Shown piece after piece: positions 35,030 through 44,528 of a stretch of DNA of 64,000 nt. How positions within the stretch are numbered: position 1 is the first letter of the stretch; every line of letters starts with the position of its first letter. Below the pieces are notes generated by a model that was given only the letters and a program-made list of their open reading frames with translations, did no database searches and was not told the DNA's origin. Source of the stretch: Candidatus Fermentithermobacillaceae bacterium (GTDB lineage Bacteria > Bacillota > Sulfobacillia > Fermentithermobacillales > Fermentithermobacillaceae); NCBI GenBank assembly GCA_018052475.1, contig JAGPNG010000004.1, forward strand, positions 1 through 64,000. Direction: 5' to 3'. The translations under genes were made by a program, and so were the position numbers.

Positions 35030-35062
35030 AAAGGGCGCTTTCCAAAGAAGAAGCGCCCCCTT
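35030..35062 (-). terminator. Terminator of the glutaredoxin gene
   Basis: An inverted repeat (AAGGGCGCTT with AAGCGCCC plus flanking pairs) lies just past the stop. On the minus strand it runs into TTTTTTGATC. Confidence 0.7.
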
Positions 35063-35091
35063 TCTCAATTTCAAATCTCGAGGCCAAATGT

Positions 35092-35331
35092 TTACAGGCC
35101 CAGAAGCTGGTCTATTCTCCTTTTGTCAAATCCTACAACAGGATTGCCGTCTATCACTATGACCGGTACGCCCATCTGCTTGGTTAGCTCGACCATCTCT
35201 TTGGCGGCTTTGACGTCAACAGACACATCTTTTTCTTCAAAGTCAACCCCTGCTTGCTTCAAGTATTGCTTTGCCCTGGTGCACCATGGGCAAGTAGGAG
35301 TTGAGTATACTATGACTTTTCTATCAGCCAT
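35092..35331 (-). CDS. Glutaredoxin-like protein (NrdH/Grx type)
   Basis: This 79-residue thioredoxin-fold protein has the redox motif CPWC at 14-17, the cis-proline segment GVPVIV and a C-terminal GFDKRRIDQLL helix. Such proteins pass electrons to ribonucleotide reductase or act in disulfide reduction. ATG 35331 follows GAGGTGAAGAATC. It is single, with its own terminator. Confidence 0.9.
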   Translation of the reverse strand: MADRKVIVYSTPTCPWCTRAKQYLKQAGVDFEEKDVSVDVKAAKEMVELTKQMGVPVIVIDGNPVVGFDKRRIDQLLGL

Positions 35332-35477
35332 GATTCTTCACCTCATCTCGCGTTCATAGTCCGAATGGCCTTCGTAAGACAAGACTCATTGGGACCTGTC
35401 TATATGGTGCATGAAAGCGTTGGATATTTCAAGATTGCGTGACAAATTTACACGATTGACCGCAAAGAGGTTTTTAA

Positions 35478-35505
35478 TTGGCCTTTTATGCCCGTATGTT
35501 ACAAT
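35478..35505 (+). promoter_or_regulatory. Candidate sigma-A promoter for the adenosine-specific kinase gene
   Basis: TTGGCC (35478-35483) and TACAAT (35500-35505) are separated by 16 bp. The start codon at 35560 would give a leader of roughly 45-50 nt. Confidence 0.4.
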
Positions 35506-35559
35506 TATCTCAACCTGCACGTATGTCTATCAGGATATATGCACGTTAGGAGGGATATT

Positions 35560-36048
35560 ATGTCACTTAAGTTTGAAGTTGTTGGCATAAAGAAGCCAAA
35601 GGACCTCAACATGATTCTAGGCCAGTGTCATTTCATAAAGTCAGTAGAAGACCTTCACGAAGCCATCGTAAACGCCGGCGGCGGTATCAGATTCGGAATA
35701 GCCTTCCTTGAAGCAAGCGGTCCGTGTTTGGTTCGCACTACAGGTAACGATCCTGAACTGGTGCGACTTGCCGGTGAAAACGCTCTCCTTTTGGGAACGG
35801 GGCACGCGTTTATAGTGTTTATGAAAGACGGCTTCCCCATAAATGTGCTAAACAACATCAAAATGCTCCCTGAGGTCGTCAACATATTTTGCGCCACAGC
35901 AAACGACGTAGAAGTGGTCGTTGCTGAAACAGACCAGGGCCGGGGGATTATGGGCGTCATAGATGGCGAATTACCAAAAGGAATAGAGGGTCCGGAAGAC
36001 GTAGAAAAGAGACATTCCTTCTTAAGAAAGATCGGTTACAAATTGTAA
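35560..36048 (+). CDS. Adenosine-specific kinase family protein
   Basis: This 162-residue protein matches a small family annotated as adenosine-specific kinase, known mainly from archaea and thermophiles. Recognisable segments are the N-terminal [54 protein letters not shown] and the C-terminal GIMGVIDGE. Role in vivo is poorly known. ATG 35560 is set by GGAGGG 5 nt upstream; the open frame also extends 24 codons upstream. It is convergent with the rarA/hbd gene across a long hairpin. Confidence 0.85.
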   Translation: MSLKFEVVGIKKPKDLNMILGQCHFIKSVEDLHEAIVNAGGGIRFGIAFLEASGPCLVRTTGNDPELVRLAGENALLLGTGHAFIVFMKDGFPINVLNNIKMLPEVVNIFCATANDVEVVVAETDQGRGIMGVIDGELPKGIEGPEDVEKRHSFLRKIGYKL

Positions 36049-36057
36049 GTAACAAAT

Positions 36058-36114
36058 GGGGGAGCGGTTCTCACTCTCCTTTTGGTTAGAAAAGGAACAT
36101 GAGAACCGACCCCC
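36058..36114. terminator. Long hairpin between convergent genes, partly REP-like
   Basis: GGGGG/CCCCC, CGGTTCTCA/TGAGAACCG and TCCTTTT/AAAAGGA stack into one long stem with small internal loops. No strong T tract follows on either strand. The right arm continues into CCCCCTGCTTC, matching the REP-like family. It probably stops transcription from both sides. Confidence 0.5.
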
Positions 36115-36120
36115 TGCTTC
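36101..36120 (+). repeat. REP-like palindromic element, partial copy 2
   Basis: The 20 nt GAGAACCGACCCCCTGCTTC correspond to the second half of the 29-nt repeat (core plus TGCTTC end). They form the right arm of the hairpin at 36058-36114. Confidence 0.5.
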
Positions 36121-36125
36121 AGACA

Positions 36126-36971
36126 TCAATACTTGTAAAATCCTTGCCCGGTTTTGCGACCCAATTGGCCTTTATCGATCATTTCCTTTAGAAGCGGGCA
36201 TGGTTTGTATTTGTGTTCATCCAGCTCAGCAGCAAGCGTTTCCATTATAGCGTAGAGCACGTCTATGCCTATTAGGTCCGAGAGAGCCAATGGGCCGATT
36301 GGGTGATTCGCCCCCAATTTCATCGCAGTGTCTATATCCTCTTTACTAGCTATCCCTTCCATGAGTAGATAAGCAGCTTCGTTTAGCATAGGGCACAAGA
36401 GTCGGTTTACGATGAATCCGGGCGATTCCCGAACTATGACTGGCGTCTTCCCAAGTTCATCACACAAGGCTTTGGCTTTTTCTACGGTCTCTAAAGCAGT
36501 GTTTTCGCCTTTTACTATTTCAACAAGTTTCATTACAGGCACAGGATTGAAAAAGTGAATCCCCAGGAACCTACCGGGCTCTTCACATGCTTTCGACATC
36601 TCGGTTATGCTCAAAGAAGAAGTGTTCGAGCCTATAAGAGCATCTTTTGAAACAACGTGCGAAACTTTTTTGAATACTTCCTTTTTTGCATCCATTTTCT
36701 CGGTTATCGCTTCTATGACTACATCTGCGCCCGAGAGCTCCTTGTAATCAGCCGAGCAGCTAAGCCTAGAGATCATATCTTCCTTTGCCTCAGGCGTTAT
36801 TCTACCCTTGTCTACTCCTTTGTTAAGGCTTTTCTCAATCCTCTCATAGCCTTTACGGGCCAGATCCTCTGTAGCGTCAATGAGAACCACTTCATACCCT
36901 GCTACCAACGCTGTTTCAGCGATGCCACAACCCATTGTGCCGGCACCTATTACTCCCATCTTCTTGCCCAT
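36126..36971 (-). CDS. hbd: 3-hydroxybutyryl-CoA dehydrogenase (nested in the rarA reading frame)
   Basis: This enzyme of butyrate and amino-acid fermentation has 281 residues when started at ATG 36971, the normal family length. GAGTMG is the NAD loop; SNTSSLSIT, the catalytic His in [26 protein letters not shown] and the C-terminal [11 protein letters not shown] are all present. AAAGGAGGT lies 7 nt before ATG 36971, a perfect SD. There is no stop codon between the end of RarA and this ATG, so the same residues also form the C-terminal third of a 767-residue product. Free Hbd should be made from its own SD whatever happens upstream. Confidence 0.92.
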   Translation of the reverse strand: MGKKMGVIGAGTMGCGIAETALVAGYEVVLIDATEDLARKGYERIEKSLNKGVDKGRITPEAKEDMISRLSCSADYKELSGADVVIEAITEKMDAKKEVFKKVSHVVSKDALIGSNTSSLSITEMSKACEEPGRFLGIHFFNPVPVMKLVEIVKGENTALETVEKAKALCDELGKTPVIVRESPGFIVNRLLCPMLNEAAYLLMEGIASKEDIDTAMKLGANHPIGPLALSDLIGIDVLYAIMETLAAELDEHKYKPCPLLKEMIDKGQLGRKTGQGFYKY

Positions 36972-38429
36972 ACTCGGTACCTCCTTTAGTTTCTTCGCGA
37001 AAAAGTCAGTCTCTGCTGGCTCGAAATACTTCACTCCTACCAGTTCATCCGGTAAATATTGTTGTTCCACATAGTGACCGGGATAATCGTGAGGGTACAG
37101 ATATCCGTCCCCGTGGCCCAGCGCTTCGGCCCCATAGTAGCCGGTTCCGCGGAGAGGCAACGGCACTGCATATGGAGGTTTATCGCGCACATCGGCCAAA
37201 GCCCTTTCTATCGCGAGATACGCAGAATTCGACTTAGGGGCAAGGCATACGTACACTGTAGCCTCTGCTAGAGGAATTCTCACCTCAGGCATACCGAGAT
37301 GTTCAGACGCTCTATACGCAGATTCCGCGATAACGAGAGCCATAGGATCGGCCAAACCTACATCCTCGGCAGCACATATAACCAAACGTCTGGCCACATA
37401 CCTAGGGTCTTCACCTGCTTCTAGCATCCTAGCCAACCAGTAGACAGCAGCGTCGGGATCGCTTCCTCTCATACTCTTTATGTATGCCGAGATTATGTCA
37501 TAATGCTGGTCTCCGGTCTTATCGTAGATAAGCGTAGGACTTTGAGTTACATCCAGAGTTTTTCTAAGCGTGAGAACTCTCTTTCCGCCCGAAGTTTCGC
37601 TGATGTTCCATACCGCTTCCAAAACATTGAGAGCAACCCTGGCATCACCTTTGCAGTAGCGAACTATGTGATCGATTACTCCACTTTCAATCTTAAGATA
37701 GTCACTCTCGATTCCTTCTTTGGTAATCTCCAGCTCGGTCTCAGCTCCGGCTTCCTGGGAAGAATCGCCTGCGAGAAGCCCTCGTTTTCGATCCGTTATC
37801 GCCCTTACAAGCAGAGTCTCTATGTGAGATGGCAGTAAAGGTTCGAACCTAAAAACTCGCATCCTGGATAGAAGCGGTGAATTCACAGAGAAATAGGGAT
37901 TTTCGGTAGTAGCACCTATGAGTATGATGGTCCCATTTTCTACGTGAGGCAAAAGGGCATCCTGCTGCGCTTTGGTGAAGCGGTGTATTTCATCCAAAAA
38001 CAAAATGGTCCTTCTGCCCATTTTTCGAGATTCTTTGGCAAAAGCTACTACGTCGCGTACTTCTCGGACCCCCGAAGTCACTGCAGATAGTTCTTTGAAA
38101 TATGACCGGGTTTGGGAGGCGATCAATCTAGCCAGAGCGGTCTTCCCAGTGCCCGGGGGTCCCCAGAACAGCATAGATGAAATCCTGTCTTCTTCAATCA
38201 TCCTGCGGAGCGGCTTTCCGAAACCCATCAGTTCCTCTTGTCCAAGAAACTCATCAAAACTTCTGGGCGTCATCCTAAGAGCCAAAGGAGCTCCTTCGGG
38301 AACAAAACCGAATTCATCCATGGGCCTGATTTCGCTATCCGCATCTTTTTCGGATTGCGAGGTCACACCCGGGTCTTTTCTTATCTCCTTTTTGGAGTCC
38401 TCATCGCCCCACAGGCCTTTTTGCTTCAT
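36126..38429 (-). CDS. rarA: RarA (MgsA)-type AAA+ ATPase in continuous frame with hbd
   Basis: RarA acts at stalled replication forks. Residues 1 to about 485 form the RarA part: Walker A GPPGTGKT (90-97), Walker [10 protein letters not shown] (142-150), sensor [13 protein letters not shown], and the C-terminal RPL-type tetramerisation domain with [27 protein letters not shown]. RarA proteins end soon after the segment seen here at [16 protein letters not shown]; instead of a stop, the frame runs into hbd at residue 487. A lost stop codon or a sequencing error are both possible. ATG 38429 overlaps the ltaE stop (ATGA). Confidence 0.85.
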   Translation of the reverse strand: MKQKGLWGDEDSKKEIRKDPGVTSQSEKDADSEIRPMDEFGFVPEGAPLALRMTPRSFDEFLGQEELMGFGKPLRRMIEEDRISSMLFWGPPGTGKTALARLIASQTRSYFKELSAVTSGVREVRDVVAFAKESRKMGRRTILFLDEIHRFTKAQQDALLPHVENGTIILIGATTENPYFSVNSPLLSRMRVFRFEPLLPSHIETLLVRAITDRKRGLLAGDSSQEAGAETELEITKEGIESDYLKIESGVIDHIVRYCKGDARVALNVLEAVWNISETSGGKRVLTLRKTLDVTQSPTLIYDKTGDQHYDIISAYIKSMRGSDPDAAVYWLARMLEAGEDPRYVARRLVICAAEDVGLADPMALVIAESAYRASEHLGMPEVRIPLAEATVYVCLAPKSNSAYLAIERALADVRDKPPYAVPLPLRGTGYYGAEALGHGDGYLYPHDYPGHYVEQQYLPDELVGVKYFEPAETDFFAKKLKEVPSMGKKMGVIGAGTMGCGIAETALVAGYEVVLIDATEDLARKGYERIEKSLNKGVDKGRITPEAKEDMISRLSCSADYKELSGADVVIEAITEKMDAKKEVFKKVSHVVSKDALIGSNTSSLSITEMSKACEEPGRFLGIHFFNPVPVMKLVEIVKGENTALETVEKAKALCDELGKTPVIVRESPGFIVNRLLCPMLNEAAYLLMEGIASKEDIDTAMKLGANHPIGPLALSDLIGIDVLYAIMETLAAELDEHKYKPCPLLKEMIDKGQLGRKTGQGFYKY

Positions 38430-39466
38430 TTCTTGATAGCAGCCCTTATCCTCGATACTGCCTCATCTATGTCTTGAGAATTCACATCGTGATGGGTCAC
38501 CATCCTTACCGTATATGGCAAAGATGCGTTAGCCAATATTCCTATTGACTTGAGAAAAGAGGAAAATTCATATTCATCCATACCTGTACCCTTGGTCCCT
38601 ACCGCTACCATATTGCTCTGCACGCTGGCCATGTCGATGTAAAGACCAGGTATTTCGGAAAGTCCTAAAGCGAGCCGCTTGGCATTTTCGTGATCCTCTC
38701 CCAGACGATGGACCATCTTCTCTAGAGCGATTATTCCGGCAGCAGCCAAGATCCCCGCTTGACGCATGCCTCCGCCGAGTAGCTTCCTAGCCTTTCTAAC
38801 TCGATCGATGAAATCCTTGGGCCCTGCTACCAAAGAACCCACAGGAGCGCACAGTCCCTTAGACAAGCAGAATTGCACCGAGTCGGCGTATTGAGTAATC
38901 TCTTTTACATCTACACCTAAGGTCGTAGCAGCATTGAAAACCCGTGCTCCGTCAAGATGAACTGAGATGCCTTGACTCTTTGCCAACTCGTAAATAGCCT
39001 TCATGTTTTCTAGAGGCACCACACATCCCCCGGACCTGTTGTGAGTATTCTCTAGACAAATCAAGGTAGTCTTCGGGAAATGAATATTAGGCACCCTTAT
39101 GGCTGCTTTTACATCGTCAGGATCCATTGCGCCATAGCGCCCTGTTACGGGCTTCACCTGCACTTGAGAAAGAACCGCGGGCCCGGCTACCTCATACATA
39201 TAGATATGAGCGGAAGACTCCAAAATAATCTCGTCTCCCCTATGCGTCCAGGCCATAATCGAAGTCTGATTCCCCATTGTTCCTGTAGGTACGAATACTG
39301 CTGCCTCTTTTCCTACCATATGAGCCCCAAGCGCCTCAAGACGGTTCACAGTAGGATCCTCACCATATACGTCGTCGCCTACCTCGGCGTTGGCCATCGC
39401 CTCTCTCATCTCCGGGGTTGGTTTTGTTACCGTGTCCGACCGCAAATCTATGATTTTTTCTGCCAA
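38426..39466 (-). CDS. ltaE: Low-specificity L-threonine aldolase
   Basis: This PLP enzyme splits threonine into glycine and acetaldehyde. The 346 residues start with [17 protein letters not shown], then [23 protein letters not shown] and the PLP lysine in [27 protein letters not shown] is also typical. TTG 39466 follows GGGGGA. Its TGA overlaps the rarA start (ATGA). It is part of a minus-strand run that starts with polA. Confidence 0.94.
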   Translation of the reverse strand: MAEKIIDLRSDTVTKPTPEMREAMANAEVGDDVYGEDPTVNRLEALGAHMVGKEAAVFVPTGTMGNQTSIMAWTHRGDEIILESSAHIYMYEVAGPAVLSQVQVKPVTGRYGAMDPDDVKAAIRVPNIHFPKTTLICLENTHNRSGGCVVPLENMKAIYELAKSQGISVHLDGARVFNAATTLGVDVKEITQYADSVQFCLSKGLCAPVGSLVAGPKDFIDRVRKARKLLGGGMRQAGILAAAGIIALEKMVHRLGEDHENAKRLALGLSEIPGLYIDMASVQSNMVAVGTKGTGMDEYEFSSFLKSIGILANASLPYTVRMVTHHDVNSQDIDEAVSRIRAAIKK

Positions 39467-39559
39467 TTAAGGTCCCCCCAACGAAATGTAGATTTTCCAT
39501 ACAACTTGCATGTAGCCCAAATCACCTGTACGCAAAAACTCACTTTCTTGCAAATGCTC

Positions 39560-39946
39560 TTATTCTTCCTCTTCCTCCTCTAAAAGGCCTCCTATATCGG
39601 CTAACCTATCTACCCACTTTAGGAAGTCATCTTTTGTCCTGCCCGTAAACCTCTCAACAGGGTTGTTCCCTACGAATCCGATAACCGTAGGCAAACTCAT
39701 AATTCCAAACTTTCGTGCAAGTTCCTGCTCCTCGTCAACATTTACTTTAAGGCAGTTGATCTTCCCATCGTAGGCATCGCCAATCTCCGCGAAGGCTTCC
39801 TTCATCATCTCGGACAGCCTGATGCAGGGCGTACACCATGGAGCCCAGAAATCTACTATGGAAACCCTGGCCGACGATAACTGCTTCTCAAAAGTCTTAG
39901 CTGTCGCATCCTCCATCTCAATGTAGCTTCTTCGGCTTTCGCTCAT
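39560..39946 (-). CDS. Thioredoxin-like protein
   Basis: This 128-residue thioredoxin fold has WCTPC at 37-41 (the common thioredoxin motif is WCGPC), VDFWAPW before it and the cis-Pro segment SLPTVIGF. A C-terminal run of glutamates (EEEEEE) is unusual. ATG 39946 is chosen: AGGAGGAAGG lies upstream, and a TTG just before it (39949) is less likely. Confidence 0.9.
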   Translation of the reverse strand: MSESRRSYIEMEDATAKTFEKQLSSARVSIVDFWAPWCTPCIRLSEMMKEAFAEIGDAYDGKINCLKVNVDEEQELARKFGIMSLPTVIGFVGNNPVERFTGRTKDDFLKWVDRLADIGGLLEEEEEE

Positions 39947-40058
39947 CAAACCTTCCTCCTGACCAATTCTTCACACGTTCTTGCTTCTGTATTGTCTGTT
40001 CAACACACCTAAATAGCAGTAACATTGGGCAACAGAAGTCTAGGATCCAAATATCTAA

Positions 40059-40769
40059 CTAGGTTATTCCTTCCCTGTTTCGGAGTTTCCTCATTACATC
40101 TTCGAAAAGTTCGTCAACTTGCCGCTTTGTTTCTTCGATAGTGCCTGTGTTGTCTAATACCCTGTGGGCACGCCTAACCTTTTCTTCAAGAGGCATTTGA
40201 GCTTTGATTCTCCTTACTGCTTCGTCAAATGTATATCCGTCTCTTTCCATTAGCCTCTTCACCTGAGTATCCTCGTCTACTGCTACAACCCAGACCTCAT
40301 CGCATAGGTCGTCCATGCCCGATTCAAACAGCAAGGGAACATCCAAAACAACGCACGGTACGTCATGCTCCTCTTGCCCTTTCCCAGATACACGGTGACT
40401 GCCCTCAATGTCTGTCAACATCTGCCTGATCTTTTCTATGACCAACGGATGGACTATAGCGTTCAGCTTTGAAAGGGCTTCTTTGTCGCTGAACACGATT
40501 TCTCCGAGTTTCCTGCGGTTGAGATTTCCTTCGGGTGTGAGGAGGTCTTCTCCGAATTCCTCGATGACTTCTTCGAATCCGGCTGAACCCGGCGAAGTTA
40601 CTTCGTGAGCTACTTCATCTGCATCTATGACGCACACTCCGAGGCTTTTAAGGTAATCGGACACGGTGGTCTTGCCGCTGGCTATGCCGCCGGTAAGTCC
40701 GATTACATATATCCCGGAGGGTCTATCCAGACCTATAGGTACACTTTCGCAACCTGAACTAGACTTCAT
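40059..40769 (-). CDS. coaE: Dephospho-CoA kinase
   Basis: The last step of CoA synthesis. The 236-residue protein has the P-loop GLTGGIASGKT (24-34), DADEVAHEV and a C-terminal family motif (RVLDNTGTIEET). About 20 extra residues precede the first strand, and about 12 are inserted near SHRVSGKGQEEH. ATG 40769 follows GGGGAGAAG and lies within the last codons of polA, so translation is coupled to polA. Confidence 0.92.
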   Translation of the reverse strand: MKSSSGCESVPIGLDRPSGIYVIGLTGGIASGKTTVSDYLKSLGVCVIDADEVAHEVTSPGSAGFEEVIEEFGEDLLTPEGNLNRRKLGEIVFSDKEALSKLNAIVHPLVIEKIRQMLTDIEGSHRVSGKGQEEHDVPCVVLDVPLLFESGMDDLCDEVWVVAVDEDTQVKRLMERDGYTFDEAVRRIKAQMPLEEKVRRAHRVLDNTGTIEETKRQVDELFEDVMRKLRNREGIT

Positions 40770-43557
40770 CCCAACTTCTCCCCACATCGATCTGAACCGT
40801 CAAAGGCACTTTAAGTTCAATTGCCCCTTCCATTTCCTTCTCTACGATCTCTCTCACCACTTTTTCTTCAGAAGGTAGGATTTCGAAGATGAGCTCGTCA
40901 TGGACCTGAAGCACCATCTTAGAATTGAGACCTTCTTCATCGAAACGCTTATGAATTCGAACCATTGCCAACTTTATTATATCCGCCGCACTGCCCTGAA
41001 TCGGAGTATTTATTGCAGTTCTTTCTGCAGCCCTTCTGACTATGTTGTTCCTAGAATTGATCTCCGGTATTGGCCTCCGCCTGCCAAGGATTGTAGTAAC
41101 GTACCCTGTCCTTCTGGCTTCGCTTATGGCTCTTTCCATATACTCCTTAACTCTGGGATATCTTTGAAAGTAGGTATCTATAAACTGGCGGGCTTCTTCT
41201 CTCGATACTCCTGCATTGCGCGCTAGACCAAAGTCCGATATACCGTAGATTATCCCAAAGTTAACTGCTTTCGCTTTGCTTCTTAATTCAGGCGTAACTT
41301 CCTCAAGAGGGCAACCGAATATTTCTGCGGCAGTTCTCCTGTGGATGTCCTCATTGTTCCTAAATGCCAAGATAAGCGAAGGGTCTTGCGACATATGTGC
41401 CATGATTCTAAGCTCAATTTGCGAATAGTCAGACGCCAGAAATAGATTTCCCGGAGCAGGAACAAATATGCTTCTTATTGACTTACCGTCTTCATCTTTC
41501 ACAGGGATGTTCTGGAGATTTGGTTCTGAACTTGATAGCCTCCCGGTAGCCGTCACAGTCTGATGGAATGTAGAGTGTATTCTGCCTGTGCTCGGGTTTA
41601 TTACAGTTTCCAGCACATCCAGATAGGTAGACTTGAGTTTGGAGTAGTGTCTGTATTCCAATATCTTTGCAGGCAAGGGGTGAATCTCACTCAGAGTCTC
41701 TAGTACTTCTGCGTCGGTTGAGTATCCTGTTTTTGTCTTCTTCACGGGAGGTAGATTCAGCTTTTCGAATAGCACATGGCTGATCTGCTTTGGTGAATCC
41801 AAATTGAACTCTTCTCCCGCTATTTCATATGCTTGCTTTTGGATTTGGTCCAGTTTCATAGCGAATTCTGAGCGAATGGCCTTGCCTTTCTCCAGGTCTA
41901 CCCCAAGTCCCGTAGCCTCCATATCAGCTAATACCTTAATAAGAGGAAACTCCACATCCAGGGCTAGGTTTAGGAGGGAGTTTTCTTCCAGGTCCTTTCG
42001 CATATGGGGGACCAGACGAGTTGCAAAAAAGGCGCCTTTGGCCAGATGCTCCCTATTTGCATCGTGAGCCTCTCGACTATCCCTGGTGGTTTTGGAGAAA
42101 TCATCAAAGGAGCTAGGGAGATCTTCTCCGAGATAGTTTTTCGTCAGATCGTCGAGTCTGTACGTAGTCCTGGTTGGGTCGAGCAAATAAGCTGCTACCA
42201 TTGCGTCAAATTCGAGCCCCTCCACGTCAAGCCCTCTACGAATCGATATGGTGATTGGCCACTTCTGGTTGAAACCTACTTTTCTAACGTTGGGGTCCTC
42301 TAATATGGGGCCCATATATCTCCACATCGCATCTTGATAGTTCGGATCTCCCAGGTCAAGCGGTCTCCCCATCGGCCTCCCCATTTTGGAGCCCGGGAGG
42401 TGGGCTGAAAAATCTACAAGATATGGTTTGTCACCATCTGAAACGCCTAAAATATCGGGCCATGAAAAATGGGCCAAACTGGAAGTTTCTGCACCATAGG
42501 GCCCGGCATACACAGAAATCTGTCCGGTTTGGGCGATACGCTTTGCGAGTTTTTCCAGTTTATCTTCCTCATCTACCAGGTAAAACCCAGCCGACACCTC
42601 GTTTGGTTCTTCCCCATACAGCGTACCTGAAACATCTCCGGAACTCGGTCTTTGGGAATCAGCATCTGGTCCCTGGCGGTCTTTACGCTCATAATCCGCA
42701 AGCCTTTTCAGCAAACTGCGGAACTCCATATTCTCGAAATACTGTCTTACCTTTGCCGCATCGAGGCCTTCCCATTTGGCCTGCTCAGGATCAACGTTGC
42801 AGGGGGCATCGCACACTATGGTGGCTAGTTTCTTTGATAGGAATGCGGCATCCTTCTGTTCTCTCAAGAGAGTTTGCACTCGCTCGGGTGTGACTTTGTC
42901 TATGTTCGCGTATATGTTCTCTAACGTGCCGTACTCCTGTAACAGTTTTACTGCCGTTTTCGGGCCAATTCCTTTCACCCCGGGGATATTGTCGGATGGA
43001 TCCCCGGCTAGCCCTTTGAAATCAGGAACTTGCTCAGGGGAAATCCCCATGTCTTTTATTACGGCGTCTCTATCGTATTCTTTGGTCTCGGAAATCCCTC
43101 GCACAAAGATCACTACTTCCCGGTTGTCCCCAACCAGCTGCAGACAATCCTTATCTCCTGAGAGAATCGTCACAGGAAATCCGTTTTTACTGTAAGTGCA
43201 GGCCAAGGTCCCTATTATGTCATCGGCTTCGTAGCCCGGTAATTCGATGATAGGTATGTTAAGAACGGACAACGCTTCTTTGAGCAGAGGTATCTGTTCT
43301 ATGAACTCCTCTGGGCTCGGCTTTCTTGTTCCTTTGTACTCTTCGAATTCTTCGTGCCTAAAAGTTGGCGAAGGGTGGTCGAAAGCGCAGAGTATGTAAC
43401 CGGGTTTGGTTTCGTCAATGAGTTTTAAGAGCATGGTAAGGAATCCGTACACCGCTCCTGTAGGAACTCCATTTACTGTCGAAAGTGGAGGCAGCGCGTA
43501 GAAAGCGCGATTTGCGAGGGAATTGGCATCTACAAGCAATACCTTTTGGTCCGCCAT
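40759..43557 (-). CDS. polA: DNA polymerase I
   Basis: The 932-residue protein has three domains. Residues 1 to about 290 are the 5'-3' exonuclease (LLVDANSLANRAFYALP, FDHPSPTFRHEEF, GDKDCLQL, GVKGIGPKTA). A middle 3'-5' exonuclease-like domain (about 315-500) lacks the D-x-E of active proofreaders, as in Bacillus and Taq enzymes. The C-terminal polymerase has DYSQIELRIMAH and the QVHDEL motif. ATG 43557 follows AAAGGGG; the frame stays open 52 codons further, but that stretch has no support. coaE overlaps its 3' end. Confidence 0.95.
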   Translation of the reverse strand: MADQKVLLVDANSLANRAFYALPPLSTVNGVPTGAVYGFLTMLLKLIDETKPGYILCAFDHPSPTFRHEEFEEYKGTRKPSPEEFIEQIPLLKEALSVLNIPIIELPGYEADDIIGTLACTYSKNGFPVTILSGDKDCLQLVGDNREVVIFVRGISETKEYDRDAVIKDMGISPEQVPDFKGLAGDPSDNIPGVKGIGPKTAVKLLQEYGTLENIYANIDKVTPERVQTLLREQKDAAFLSKKLATIVCDAPCNVDPEQAKWEGLDAAKVRQYFENMEFRSLLKRLADYERKDRQGPDADSQRPSSGDVSGTLYGEEPNEVSAGFYLVDEEDKLEKLAKRIAQTGQISVYAGPYGAETSSLAHFSWPDILGVSDGDKPYLVDFSAHLPGSKMGRPMGRPLDLGDPNYQDAMWRYMGPILEDPNVRKVGFNQKWPITISIRRGLDVEGLEFDAMVAAYLLDPTRTTYRLDDLTKNYLGEDLPSSFDDFSKTTRDSREAHDANREHLAKGAFFATRLVPHMRKDLEENSLLNLALDVEFPLIKVLADMEATGLGVDLEKGKAIRSEFAMKLDQIQKQAYEIAGEEFNLDSPKQISHVLFEKLNLPPVKKTKTGYSTDAEVLETLSEIHPLPAKILEYRHYSKLKSTYLDVLETVINPSTGRIHSTFHQTVTATGRLSSSEPNLQNIPVKDEDGKSIRSIFVPAPGNLFLASDYSQIELRIMAHMSQDPSLILAFRNNEDIHRRTAAEIFGCPLEEVTPELRSKAKAVNFGIIYGISDFGLARNAGVSREEARQFIDTYFQRYPRVKEYMERAISEARRTGYVTTILGRRRPIPEINSRNNIVRRAAERTAINTPIQGSAADIIKLAMVRIHKRFDEEGLNSKMVLQVHDELIFEILPSEEKVVREIVEKEMEGAIELKVPLTVQIDVGRSWDEV

Positions 43558-43760
43558 TTTGAGTCGCCCCTTTTTAAGGGAGATCATGGTTGATCGCCCA
43601 AGTAATATTCTTCGCGTTGATTTGAAAGCAGCCGCGCCTGATGCGTTTGACCTTCCTATGACGTTTGGATCTGTGTTTCTTTGTTCTATATCAGTATATT
43701 GTTCCCGAGGCACGTTCGCAATTTAACTCAGGCAGTATCCAAAGTGAAAGGAGGATTTTC

Positions 43761-43811
43761 TTGTCCGCAGATAGTATAATATCTTTAGAAAGGAGGTGGT
43801 GCCGTGTCTGA
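43761..43811 (+). CDS. Micro-ORF 1 (16 codons), coupled to micro-ORF 2
   Basis: TTG 43761 has a perfect AAAGGAGG at 43747-43754, 6 nt away. The 16-residue product MSADSIISLERRWCRV has one Cys. Its TGA overlaps the GTG start of micro-ORF 2 in another frame. No homologue is known to me. It may be a peptide gene or only a leader for ORF 2. Confidence 0.4.
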   Translation: MSADSIISLERRWCRV

Positions 43812-43863
43812 CGAACCAGTGCTGCTCGGCGCCTCCAATCCCAGCGGGAGGACCGCCGGGTAG
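43804..43863 (+). CDS. Micro-ORF 2 (19 codons) with perfect SD and own terminator
   Basis: GTG 43804 is preceded by AAAGGAGGTGG at 43789-43799. The product is the 19-residue peptide MSDEPVLLGASNPSGRTAG. A strong terminator follows 9 bp after the stop, so the transcript ends here and carries nothing else in the plus direction. The peptide has no signal sequence or Cys. Signalling peptide, modified peptide precursor or attenuation leader are all open. Confidence 0.5.
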   Translation: MSDEPVLLGASNPSGRTAG

Positions 43864-43872
43864 CGCCAACTC

Positions 43873-43902
43873 CCCCGGGGATTTTTCCCCGGGGTTTTAT
43901 TT
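43873..43902 (+). terminator. Strong rho-independent terminator after the micro-ORFs
   Basis: A perfect 9-bp stem (CCCCGGGGA / TCCCCGGGG) with a TTTT loop is followed by TTTTATTT on the plus strand only. Both larger neighbours are on the minus strand, so it must serve a separate short plus-strand transcript. Confidence 0.88.
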
Positions 43903-43908
43903 GGGTGC

Positions 43909-44466
43909 CTAGTGAGTATAGGACTGCCCTTCCAGATACCGTGCAGCCAAAAGTACGCCGATCACGCTTTTGGCATCTTCGAATAACGGTTCTTCAAAAT
44001 CCGCACAGTAAAGCACCTTGTCTCTTACATGGGCAAATTGAAGACGCTCAAGGTGTAATTCTTCTTCGTCACCCTCCAATGGGGCGTACCGAAGGCCGGT
44101 TGCAAGGAATATGGTCATACGCTCGGTCGAGTAGCCGATGGCAGGCCAATAGGAGTAAAGGCGTGTAAGAGAATTGGGATCGTGTCCGGTTTCTTCCCTA
44201 AGTTCTCTCCTTGCAGCTTGTTCCGGAGTTTCTCCCGGATCGATTACCCCGGCGGGTATTTCGAGTGTATATTTCGAAATTGCATATCGGTATTGTCGCA
44301 CAAGCAAAATATTGGCGTCGTTGTCGAGAGCTACTACGGATACGGTATCGGGCCTGTCAACGATCTCCCTGGTAGTTTCGCGCCCCTTCTCGGTCACGAC
44401 CGTATCTACTCTTACAGAAAGCACTCGTCCGCGATAGACCAGACGCTTCGATATAGGCTTCTCCAT
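43909..44466 (-). CDS. nudF: ADP-ribose pyrophosphatase, Nudix family
   Basis: This 185-residue Nudix hydrolase has the layout of ADP-ribose pyrophosphatases: an N-terminal beta domain (SKRLVYRGRVLSVRVDTV), VRQYRYAI, and the Nudix box G-x5-E-x7-REUxEExGU in GVIDPGETPEQ followed by RRELREETGH. The YSYWPAIGYSTERMTIFLA segment follows the family pattern. ATG 44466 follows AGGGGGTG; the frame remains open to 44559, but that part crosses the repeat at 44529 and is unlikely to be translated. Confidence 0.9.
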   Translation of the reverse strand: MEKPISKRLVYRGRVLSVRVDTVVTEKGRETTREIVDRPDTVSVVALDNDANILLVRQYRYAISKYTLEIPAGVIDPGETPEQAARRELREETGHDPNSLTRLYSYWPAIGYSTERMTIFLATGLRYAPLEGDEEELHLERLQFAHVRDKVLYCADFEEPLFEDAKSVIGVLLAARYLEGQSYTH

Positions 44467-44528
44467 GTCAACACCCCCTAGATTGTTCGACAAGATACAA
44501 GATTTGCACTTCGGACATCTGACGTCCT

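Noticed and set aside
43775-43780. TATAAT within micro-ORF 1 as a firm promoter
   Set aside because: There is no -35-like hexamer at 16-18 bp and no extended -10; kept only as a possibility in the micro-ORF finding.
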